From positions 1 through 39,540 of the forward strand of contig JAFGPH010000281.1 in assembly GCA_016926135.1 (NCBI GenBank): DNA of 39,540 bases, read 5' to 3'. The first letter of the stretch is position 1; the number at the start of each line of letters is the position of its first letter. Both the position numbers and the translations under genes were made by a program. Of the stretch, positions 32,888-39,540 are shown one piece after another. The DNA comes from Deltaproteobacteria bacterium. GTDB lineage: Bacteria > Desulfobacterota > DSM-4660 > Desulfatiglandales > HGW-15. Below the pieces are notes generated by a model that worked only from the letters and a program-made list of their open reading frames with translations, had not been told where the DNA came from and did not search any database.

Positions 32888-35800
32888 ATGAATCCCATGA
32901 AGAAAAACATGCCCAAAGGATCGGTCATGGTCGTTGGCGCCGGCATCTCAGGCATTCAGGCTTCCCTGGACTTGGCCAATTCCGGTTTTCTGGTATACCT
33001 GCTGGAGAAGGATTCCGCCATCGGCGGGGTCATGTCGCAATTGGACAAGACCTTCCCCACCAACGATTGCTCCATGTGCATTATCTCTCCCAAGCTCGTG
33101 GAATGCGGGAGGCATCTCAATATCGATTTGCTCACCATGACGGATATCCTGGAGGTGACCGGCGAACCGGGCGACTTCAAGGTGAAGGTCCTGGAAAGGC
33201 CACGCTACATTGACATGACCAAGTGTACGGCATGCGGTGAGTGCGCCAAGGCCTGCCCCATTGAGGTGCCCAACCTCTTTGATCAGGGCCTTCGTCCTCG
33301 AAATGCCGCCTACAAGCTCTATCCTCAGGCCATGCCGAGCGCTTATGCGATCGAAAAAAGGGGGACGGCCCCCTGCAAGGCCACCTGCCCTGCCCATGTG
33401 AGCATTCAAGGTTACATCGCCCTGATCAACCAGGGGAAATTCCGCGAGGCACTGGCACTTTTCAAGGAGGCACACCCCTTCCCGGCCATCTGCGGCCGTG
33501 TCTGTCACCACCCGTGCGAGGGCGTCTGCACCCGGGGAGACCTCGATGAGCCCATTGCCATTGAGTACCTGCACCGGTTTCTGGCGGACGTGGACCTGTC
33601 CAGGGAGGACCGATTCATTCCCGTGGTGAATGAGCCGAGGGAAGAAAAGGTCGCCATCATCGGCGCGGGCCCGGCAGGGCTCAGCGCCGCCTTCTTCCTG
33701 CGCAAAGAGGGTTACGTCGTTACTGTATTCGAGAAACTCCCTGTGGCCGGCGGAATGATGAGCGTGGGCATCCCTGAATACAGGCTGCCGAGGGACATCA
33801 TTGCAGCGGAGGTTCAGGTCATCCAGGACATGGGTGTGGACATCAAGACCGGTGTGACCTTCGGTCAGGATGTGACCCTGGACGGCCTCAAAAAGGAAGG
33901 ATACAAGGCCGTATTTCTCGCCACGGGCCTACACCTCAGTCGAAAGCTCAACGTGGAAGGCGAAAGCCTTCCGGGCGTTCTCAACGGCGTGGAATTCTTG
34001 AGGGATGCAGCCCTGGGTAAGCCGATCAGCCTCGAGAAAGAGGTCATCGTGATCGGAGGCGGAAACGTGGCGATCGATGTGGCCCTCACCGCCAAGAGAA
34101 AGGGCGCCGAGGATGTGACCCTGGTCTGCCTTGAAAAAAGGGACGAAATGCCTGCCTGGGACTATGAGATTGAAGAGGCCCTGGAGGAAGGCGTGAGGAT
34201 CGTCAACAGTTACGGACCCAGGCGTTTCCTCGAAAAAAACGGAAAGGCCTGCGGCATCGAATTCAAGAGCTGCACGGCCGTGTTCGACGACCAGTGTGTT
34301 TTCAATCCCCAGTATGATGAGAACGTTCTCAAGGACATGGAAGCCGGGTCGATTATTGTGGCCATAGGCCAAATGGGAGACCTCTCTTTTGCCAAAAAGG
34401 AGGCTATCCCCCTTACAGGCAGGGGCGGGCTGGAGGCCGATCCTCTCACGCTCCAGACTTCTCTCGAATGGGTCTTTGTGGGAGGGGACGCTTTCTACGG
34501 ACCGAAATCCGTTGTGGAAGCGGTGGCCTGTGGAAAAGAAGCGGCGGAAAGCATTCACCGCTACCTCAATGGCATGGACCTAAAGGAAGGCAGGGTTCAG
34601 GATTGGGGTTACGAAAAGCCGGACATCACCGGCGAGACCCGTTCCCCGAGGACAGCGATGTCCAAGATTTCCCTCGACATGCGCAAAGGGAATTTCCAGG
34701 AGATCGCCTTGGGCTTCAGCGAGGAAGAGGCAAGGACCGAGGCGGGTCGCTGCCTCAAGTGCGGGATTTGCTCCGAGTGTTACCAATGCGTATCCGCCTG
34801 TCTTGCGGGTGCGGTGGACCACTCCATGAAACCCAGAGAGCGCACCATCGAGGTGGGCGCCGTCATTCTGGCACCGGGCTTTACTCCCTTTGACCCAGCG
34901 AGATACGAAACCTACAGCTATGCCACCCATCCCAATGTGGTCACCAGCATGGAGTTCGAACGTATCCTGTCGGCCTCGGGGCCTTATGAAGGCCACCTGG
35001 TCCGACCCTCCGACCACAGGGAACCGAAGAAGATCGCGTGGCTCCAGTGCGTGGGATCCCGAGACATGAACCGTTGCGATCACAGCTACTGTTCGGCCGT
35101 CTGTTGCATGTATGCCATTAAGGAGGCGGTCATTGCCAAAGAGCACAGCAAAGAGGCGCTGGATACGGCGATTTTCTTCATGGACATGCGCACGTATGGA
35201 AAAGAATTCGAACAGTACTACAACCGGGCACAGGAAGAGAAAGGGGTCCGCTTCATCCGGTCCCGCATTCACACTATCGAGCCTGCGGATGGAGACGACC
35301 TCTGCATTCGTTTCGCAACGGAGACGGGGGAAGTCCGAGAAGAGACCTTTGACATGGTCGTGCTCTCCGTGGGGCTCGCTCCCGTGAAGGGTGTCGCCGA
35401 GATGGCCCAGAGGCTCGGTGTGGAGCTGAACCAGCACCAGTATGCCCTTACAAGCAGCTTCTCCCCGGTGAACACCAGCAGGGAAGGCATCTACGTGTGC
35501 GGTGTCTTTCAGGCCCCGAAGGATATCCCCCAGTCGGTCATGGAAGCTTCTGCTTCGGCTGCGGCCTCCACGGAGATCCTGGCCAGCGCGAGGAATACCA
35601 TGACCCGTTCCAAGCAATTGCCGCCGGAGCTCGATGTGTCCGGTCAGGTCCCCAAGATCGGCGTGTTCGTCTGCAATTGCGGCATCAACATCGGGGGAAT
35701 CGCGGACGTCCCTGCCGTGCGGGAGTATGCCAAGACCCTGCCCCATGTAGTGCACGTGGAAGACAACCTGTTCACCTGCTCTCAGGACACCCAGGACAAA

Positions 35801-37330
35801 ATGAAGCAGGTCATCATGGAGAAGGAGATCAACCGGGTCGTGGTCGCTTCCTGTTCTCCCAGGACCCATGAGCCCCTGTTCCAGGAGACCATCCGCGACG
35901 CGGGCCTGAATAAGTACCTTTTTGAGATGGCCAACATCCGAGACCAGGATACCTGGGTCCACATGAACGACCCGAGGGCCGCCACCGAAAAGGCGAAAGA
36001 CCTGGTTCGAATGGCCGTTGCCAAAGCCGCGCTGATCGAACCCCTCGATCAGTTGATGCTTCAGGTCAACCCGGCTGTTCTCGTGGTGGGAGGCGGTGTT
36101 GCCGGCATGGAAGCCGCCCTGGGTGCGGCCGAACAGGGTTTCAGGGCCTTCCTGGTCGAGAGGTCATCCGAACTCGGTGGGGTGGCACGGAGGCTTCGCA
36201 CCACATGGCAAGGGGAAGACATCGCAGGTTACCTGGACAAACTGATCCAGCGGGTGACAAAGCATCCCTTGATCCAGACCTTTATGCAGACGGAAGTCAA
36301 GGACACATCAGGCATCATCGGCAACTTCACGAGCACCCTCCATCCCACGAACGGGACAGGGTCCCCGGTGAAGGTTGAGCATGGAGCGGTCATCCTGGCA
36401 ACAGGCGGAAAGGAGTACAGACCGTCAGAGTACTTGTATGGACAGCACCCGGGTGTTCTCACCCATCTCGACTTGGACGAAGCGATCAGGGCCGGGGACG
36501 CACGGGTCAAAAAGGCCAAAACCGCGGTATTCATTCAGTGTGTCGGATCCCGTATCCCCGAGCGGCCTTACTGCAGCAAGATCTGCTGTACCCACAGCCT
36601 CGAAAGCGCCCTTGCCCTCAAGGCCATGAACCCCGACATGAGCGTTTTCATCCTCTACCGGGATATTCGCACTTACGGGTTCCGCGAAGACCTCTATCGC
36701 GAGGCAAGGGAGAGCGGCGTGATCTTTATCCGCCATGATTTGGAAGACCTGCCGGAACTCCATGCAGAAGACGGAGGGCCGCTCTCTCTCATGGTAACCG
36801 ATCATATCCTGGGCCGACCCGTGCGGATCTCGCCAGACCTGGTGGTTCTCGCCACAGCCATCCTGCCCAACGAGAACAAGCACCTCTTCGAGCTTTTCAA
36901 GGTCCCGGTCAACCACGAGGGATTCCTCATCGAGGCCCATGCGAAACTGCGGCCTGTGGATTTCGCCTCAGAGGGTCTTTTCATGGCGGGTCTCGCCCAT
37001 TATCCGAAACCCATCGATGAGACCATCACGCAGGCGAAGGCCGCCGTGGCGAGGGCCATGACGATCCTCTCCAAGGAAGGCATCCTCGTGGGAGGGGTGG
37101 TGGCCTCCGTGAATCCGGACAAATGCGCAGCCTGCCTGACATGCGTCAGGACCTGCCCCTATGATGCACCCCGAATCGGGGAGGAAGGCTATGCGATCAT
37201 CGATCCCGCTTCCTGCCGGGGATGCGGGGCCTGTGTCGCGGAATGCCCCGGCAAGGCGATCACCCTGAAACATTTCACGGACGAGCAGATTCTCGCAAAA
37301 ACCGACGCCCTGTTCCAGGCATCGGCCTGA
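32888..37330 (+). CDS. hdrA: giant HdrA-like flavoprotein with inserted GltD/NfnB module
   Basis: A 1480-residue cytoplasmic iron-sulfur flavoprotein. Unit 1 is HdrA-like: FAD motif GAGISG (17-22), cluster Cys at 61, 64 and 73 (NDCSMCI), and a 4Fe-4S motif CTACGECAKACP (113 on). It is interrupted at about 160-570 by a GltD/NfnB-type module: Cys-rich N-part (CKATCP, CGRVCHHPCEGVC), second FAD motif GAGPAG at 259, NAD(P)H motif GGGNVA at 390, and VFVGGD. Unit 1 then resumes with CLKCGICSECYQC and WLQCVGSRD. Unit 2 is a second HdrA: CNCG at 929-931, FAD motif GGGVAG at 1068, and two C-terminal 4Fe-4S motifs at 1413 and 1443. HdrA is the flavin-bifurcating subunit in methanogens and acetogens. 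The start may be ATG 32888 or 32897. mvhD, metV and metF follow. Confidence 0.92.
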   Translation: MNPMKKNMPKGSVMVVGAGISGIQASLDLANSGFLVYLLEKDSAIGGVMSQLDKTFPTNDCSMCIISPKLVECGRHLNIDLLTMTDILEVTGEPGDFKVKVLERPRYIDMTKCTACGECAKACPIEVPNLFDQGLRPRNAAYKLYPQAMPSAYAIEKRGTAPCKATCPAHVSIQGYIALINQGKFREALALFKEAHPFPAICGRVCHHPCEGVCTRGDLDEPIAIEYLHRFLADVDLSREDRFIPVVNEPREEKVAIIGAGPAGLSAAFFLRKEGYVVTVFEKLPVAGGMMSVGIPEYRLPRDIIAAEVQVIQDMGVDIKTGVTFGQDVTLDGLKKEGYKAVFLATGLHLSRKLNVEGESLPGVLNGVEFLRDAALGKPISLEKEVIVIGGGNVAIDVALTAKRKGAEDVTLVCLEKRDEMPAWDYEIEEALEEGVRIVNSYGPRRFLEKNGKACGIEFKSCTAVFDDQCVFNPQYDENVLKDMEAGSIIVAIGQMGDLSFAKKEAIPLTGRGGLEADPLTLQTSLEWVFVGGDAFYGPKSVVEAVACGKEAAESIHRYLNGMDLKEGRVQDWGYEKPDITGETRSPRTAMSKISLDMRKGNFQEIALGFSEEEARTEAGRCLKCGICSECYQCVSACLAGAVDHSMKPRERTIEVGAVILAPGFTPFDPARYETYSYATHPNVVTSMEFERILSASGPYEGHLVRPSDHREPKKIAWLQCVGSRDMNRCDHSYCSAVCCMYAIKEAVIAKEHSKEALDTAIFFMDMRTYGKEFEQYYNRAQEEKGVRFIRSRIHTIEPADGDDLCIRFATETGEVREETFDMVVLSVGLAPVKGVAEMAQRLGVELNQHQYALTSSFSPVNTSREGIYVCGVFQAPKDIPQSVMEASASAAASTEILASARNTMTRSKQLPPELDVSGQVPKIGVFVCNCGINIGGIADVPAVREYAKTLPHVVHVEDNLFTCSQDTQDKMKQVIMEKEINRVVVASCSPRTHEPLFQETIRDAGLNKYLFEMANIRDQDTWVHMNDPRAATEKAKDLVRMAVAKAALIEPLDQLMLQVNPAVLVVGGGVAGMEAALGAAEQGFRAFLVERSSELGGVARRLRTTWQGEDIAGYLDKLIQRVTKHPLIQTFMQTEVKDTSGIIGNFTSTLHPTNGTGSPVKVEHGAVILATGGKEYRPSEYLYGQHPGVLTHLDLDEAIRAGDARVKKAKTAVFIQCVGSRIPERPYCSKICCTHSLESALALKAMNPDMSVFILYRDIRTYGFREDLYREARESGVIFIRHDLEDLPELHAEDGGPLSLMVTDHILGRPVRISPDLVVLATAILPNENKHLFELFKVPVNHEGFLIEAHAKLRPVDFASEGLFMAGLAHYPKPIDETITQAKAAVARAMTILSKEGILVGGVVASVNPDKCAACLTCVRTCPYDAPRIGEEGYAIIDPASCRGCGACVAECPGKAITLKHFTDEQILAKTDALFQASA

Positions 37331-37441
37331 ACGCGGAGAAACGGGGAGGTCTTCCTTCCGCCCCCCATTCCCCCTGAAGAGCCAAAGGAGCGGACGGGAG
37401 AAACCCCAGGCAGAAACAAACTCGATTGAATGGGAGGCACC

Positions 37442-37864
37442 ATGTCGGAATTCGAACCCCGTATCATTGCGTATTGCTGTCAGTACTGAGCGTATTCCGC
37501 TGCGGACCTGGCAGGTTCCATGAGGCTTTCCTACCCGAGCAACGTCAAGGTTGTGCAGGTGCCTTGCACAGGCCGGGTAGATATCATTCACCTCCTGAAG
37601 GCGATCGAAGACGGTGCGGATGGGGTGTATGTCGCTGGATGTCTGGAAGGGGAATGCCATTTCCTCACAGGAAACCTCAAGGCGAAAAAAAGGGTGTACT
37701 ATGTGAAGAAGGTCCTGGAGGAGATCGGCATGGAGCCCGGGAGGGTGGAGATGTTCAATCTCTCTGCCGGAGAGGGTCCGCGCTTTGCCGAAATAGCGAG
37801 GGAAATGGTGGACAGGATCAAAGAATTGGGCCCCAGTCCCGTGGGGGTGCAAAAGGCTGCATAA
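37442..37864 (+). CDS. mvhD: MvhD-like subunit, selenoprotein (in-frame UGA read as Sec)
   Basis: A 140-residue protein of the methyl-viologen-reducing hydrogenase delta family, a small [2Fe-2S] protein that passes electrons to HdrA. The start is ATG 37442, four bases after GGGAGG. An in-frame TGA at 37487-37489 is codon 16; the frame reads on to TAA at 37864. The N-terminal motif is AYCCQY-U-AYSAADLAG, where the family has CCxxC or CCxxU. C-terminal family motifs are VQVPCTGRVD (Cys42) and VAGCLEGECHF (Cys67, Cys72), all intact. Sec is known at this position in archaeal VhuD and in some bacterial MvhD. Ordinary gene calling would start at ATG 37520 and lose the first 26 residues with half of the cluster ligands. 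metV follows ten bases later. Confidence 0.92.
37490..37519 (+). promoter_or_regulatory. candidate bacterial SECIS element
   Basis: Directly after the UGA, bases 37504-37519 can form a hairpin: GGACCT pairs with AGGTTCC with one bulged T (37516), and the apical loop GGC (37510-37512) begins with two G. The loop starts 20 bases after the UGA, within the usual bacterial SECIS spacing. The lower stem is weak, with only G-T pairs. The structure was drawn by eye and not scored. Confidence 0.55.
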
Positions 37865-37874
37865 GAGGTGACCC

Positions 37875-38543
37875 ATGATTATTGCGAATCGAAAACCCAT
37901 CGAAGAAATCCTCGAAATGCTCAATGGCTGCAACAAGGTTCTCCTCCTGGGATGTAAGGGCTGCGTGACCGTGTGCAACGCGGGTGGCGCGAAGGAGGTC
38001 GGGATCCTCGCCTCGATTCTCAAGATTGCGAGAAAGAAGGAGGGCCGTCCCCTGGAGGTGGACGAGAAGACCATCGAAAGGCAATGTGACCCGGAGTACG
38101 TGGCCCAGGTCAGGGAACTGGTGGACAAGTACGACGCGGTCCTTTCCATGGCCTGCGGCGTGGGACCCCAGTTCCTGAGTGAAGCCTATCCGGAACAGCG
38201 CTTTTTCCCCGCGGTGAACACGACCTCTTTCGGAGGGGCCATCGGTCACGGCGTCTGGTCGGAGAGGTGCGCCGGTTGCGGGACCTGCATTATTCATCAT
38301 TATGACGGGATGTGTCCTATTGCCCGTTGTTCCAAGAGCCTCATGCACGGGCCCTGTGGCGGGTCGGCGAGGGGGAAGTGTGAAATAGCCAAGGACGTGG
38401 ATTGCATCTGGGACATGATCGTGAAGAAGAAGATGGAACAGGGCCGGCTTGAGGACTTGATGAATATGAAACCACCCAAAGACTGGCGAACTGCCAGGGA
38501 CGGAGGGCCGCGTACGAGTGTCAGGGAGGAACTTGTGCAATGA
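37875..38543 (+). CDS. metV: MetV, Zn/Fe-S partner subunit of methylene-THF reductase
   Basis: A 222-residue protein of the MetV family (methylenetetrahydrofolate reductase C-terminal-domain proteins), which binds clusters and connects MetF to electron carriers in Wood-Ljungdahl organisms. Cysteine motifs are LLLGCKGCVTVC near residue 28, MACGVGPQF, and a dense C-terminal set CAGCGTC, DGMCPIARC, HGPCGG and GKCE (residues about 135-175). The start is ATG 37875 after an AGAGG site. It overlaps metF by four bases (ATGA), so the two subunits are made together. In Moorella MetV and MetF bind HdrABC and MvhD; the same set without HdrBC is seen here. The partner link is from known systems, not shown in this sequence. 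Confidence 0.92.
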   Translation: MIIANRKPIEEILEMLNGCNKVLLLGCKGCVTVCNAGGAKEVGILASILKIARKKEGRPLEVDEKTIERQCDPEYVAQVRELVDKYDAVLSMACGVGPQFLSEAYPEQRFFPAVNTTSFGGAIGHGVWSERCAGCGTCIIHHYDGMCPIARCSKSLMHGPCGGSARGKCEIAKDVDCIWDMIVKKKMEQGRLEDLMNMKPPKDWRTARDGGPRTSVREELVQ

Positions 38544-39472
38544 GCGATTTGAAGTCGGGAAGCCGCCTGGAAAGGGTATTGACGGCAGGTCATTTCGCAT
38601 TCACGGGAGAATGCGGCCCGCCCAAGGGCGCCAACGTAGACCACCTGAGGGAGAAAATCGCCCACCTGAAGGGCGTGGTGGACGCTGTGAACATCACGGA
38701 CAATCAAACCGCCGTGGTCCGGATGTCCAGTTGGGCCGCCAGCACCATTTTGATCCAGGAGGGACTGGAGCCCAATTTTCAGATGGTTTGCAGGGACAGG
38801 AACCGGCTTGCCATCCAGAGCGACATTCTGGGGGCCTATGCCATGGGTATCCGGAACATGCTCTGCCTTTCCGGTGACCATCAACGCTTCGGGAATCACC
38901 CTCAGGCAAAAAACGTTTATGACATCGATTCCATGCAGTTGATTGCCCTCGTGAAAAAAATGCGGGATGAGGGCAAGTTCATGAACGATGAGGACATTGA
39001 CGTGGCACCCAGGCTTTTCGTAGGCGCCGCGTCCAATCCCTTTGCCGATCCTTTTGAGTTCCGTGTCTACCGACTCGCCATGAAAATTGCTGCAGGAGCC
39101 GATTTCATCCAGACCCAGTGCATCTACAATATGGAAAGATTCCGCGAGTTCATGAAAAGGGCGGTGGATATGGGCCTCCATGAGAAATGCTTCATTCTGG
39201 CAGGTGTCACCCCCATGAAGAGCGTCGGTATGGCCCAGTACATGGCCAAGTCCGTGCCCGGCATGGATGTGCCGGAATCCCTGATCAAGAGACTCAGGGA
39301 AGCGGGAAAGGCCAAAGTGGCGGAGGAAGGAATCAGGTTTGCCGTCGAACAGATTCAAGAATTTAAGGAAATGGAAGGGGTTGCCGGAGTGCACCTCATG
39401 GCCATCGAGTGGGAGCACAGGGTACCCGAAATCGCCGAGAGGGCGAGGGTTCTTCCCAGGCCCGAGCAATAG
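38540..39472 (+). CDS. metF: methylenetetrahydrofolate reductase
   Basis: Interconverts 5,10-methylene-THF and 5-methyl-THF with FAD; cytoplasmic; 310 residues. The TIM-barrel family features are visible: FTGECGPPKGAN at residues 15-26 (catalytic Glu), DNQTAVVRMSSWA, NMLCLSGDHQRFGNHP (the D/H segment that binds folate and flavin), GAASNPFAD, and GADFIQTQCIYN. The start is ATG 38540, overlapping the metV stop, with GGAGG in the last codons of metV. The position after HdrA, MvhD and MetV argues for the methyl branch of the Wood-Ljungdahl pathway, in either direction, rather than for methionine synthesis alone. In this subfamily the electron donor is a partner complex and not simply NADH. Confidence 0.95.
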   Translation: MSDLKSGSRLERVLTAGHFAFTGECGPPKGANVDHLREKIAHLKGVVDAVNITDNQTAVVRMSSWAASTILIQEGLEPNFQMVCRDRNRLAIQSDILGAYAMGIRNMLCLSGDHQRFGNHPQAKNVYDIDSMQLIALVKKMRDEGKFMNDEDIDVAPRLFVGAASNPFADPFEFRVYRLAMKIAAGADFIQTQCIYNMERFREFMKRAVDMGLHEKCFILAGVTPMKSVGMAQYMAKSVPGMDVPESLIKRLREAGKAKVAEEGIRFAVEQIQEFKEMEGVAGVHLMAIEWEHRVPEIAERARVLPRPEQ

Positions 39473-39486
39473 AGCCCAGATCCATT

Positions 39487-39540
39487 GTGATCATCACAAC
39501 CAGAAATGGAGAGTCCATCGACACGGAGAGGGACCTCTCT
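39487..39540 (+). CDS. possible 5' end of another gene (cut by the window)
   Basis: From GTG 39487 an open frame of 18 codons (MIITTRNGESIDTERDLS) runs off the window, 14 bases after metF. The TxxGExIDTExDLS pattern looks like a real protein start and resembles short conserved N termini I have seen in deltaproteobacteria, but no family can be named. No clear ribosome binding site is present. It could be a further gene of the redox operon. Confidence 0.35.
   Translation, partial: MIITTRNGESIDTERDLS

Noticed and set aside
37487..37489. The TGA in mvhD as a frameshift, nonsense mutation or pseudogene
   Set aside because: Homology continues in the same frame on both sides, all other cysteines are intact, the codon falls at a known Sec site and a SECIS-like hairpin follows.
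36968..39469. Two long minus-strand open frames (393 and 389 codons) opposite mvhD, metV and metF
   Set aside because: Both are shadows. The first runs opposite the mvhD gene, whose plus frame is masked by the UGA, and could mislead a gene caller there.
1..39540. tRNA, rRNA, CRISPR arrays, insertion sequences, prophage genes
   Set aside because: Looked for on both strands by motif and context; nothing was found.

Overview
The window is about 39.5 kb of moderately GC-rich bacterial chromosome, densely packed with genes, most of them preceded by GGAGG-type ribosome binding sites. The gene content points to an anaerobic deltaproteobacterium (Desulfobacterota, in the sulfate-reducing or syntrophic range). 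The main evidence is an HdrA-MvhD-MetV-MetF locus of Wood-Ljungdahl type with a selenocysteine codon, together with a type 2 adenine deaminase, DUF4911, a ferritin-like diiron protein and a 3-hydroxybutyryl-CoA dehydrogenase. No rRNA, tRNA, CRISPR array, insertion sequence or phage gene was seen. Species cannot be named from this sequence.

Layout. 0.1-2.8 kb, minus strand: an MBL-fold hydrolase, a Sir2 deacylase and aspartate-semialdehyde dehydrogenase. 2.9-6.8 kb, plus strand: ferritin-like protein, M29 aminopeptidase, sugar-isomerase-like TIM barrel, a DUF2784 membrane protein and an RNase H-fold nuclease, closed by a terminator. 7.2-13.6 kb, minus strand: a coupled envelope operon of RimK-like ATP-grasp enzyme, very long bifunctional penicillin-binding protein, lipoprotein and PfkB sugar kinase. 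14.1-16.5 kb, plus strand: a hybrid histidine kinase with FHA, GAF, PAS and receiver domains. 16.6-18.8 kb, minus strand: purine nucleoside phosphorylase and an MTA/SAH/adenosine deaminase, which together fit a purine and SAM by-product salvage route. 19.1-27.7 kb, plus strand: lytic transglycosylase, PHP phosphoesterase, an APH-like kinase with a separate P-loop kinase, adenine deaminase, NAD kinase, DUF4911, MiaB and a response-regulator diguanylate cyclase. 27.9 kb: a 29-residue basic COX24/mS38-like gene with its own promoter. 28.1-32.6 kb, minus strand: nucleoside transporter, ParB-like protein and SPL-family radical SAM protein (overlapping), then a NifU-domain protein and the dehydrogenase. 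32.9-39.5 kb, plus strand: the redox locus.

The most interesting region is 32.9-39.5 kb. A 1480-residue flavoprotein contains a GltD/NfnB-like NAD(P)H module inserted into one HdrA unit, followed by a second HdrA unit. Next comes an MvhD subunit whose reading frame is interrupted by an in-frame UGA exactly where the family carries a cluster Cys or Sec, with a plausible bacterial SECIS hairpin after it. MetV and MetF follow. No hdrB or hdrC is seen. I infer a self-contained complex that links NAD(P)H, a low-potential carrier and methylene-tetrahydrofolate, possibly by flavin-based bifurcation.

Other points of interest are two diverged copies of one intergenic repeat (13699-13741 and 18893-18935), a short tandem repeat with an inverted copy near 5.4 kb, and an overlapping transporter/ParB-like/SPL-like module whose SPL member appears to lack the radical-quenching cysteine of true spore photoproduct lyase.
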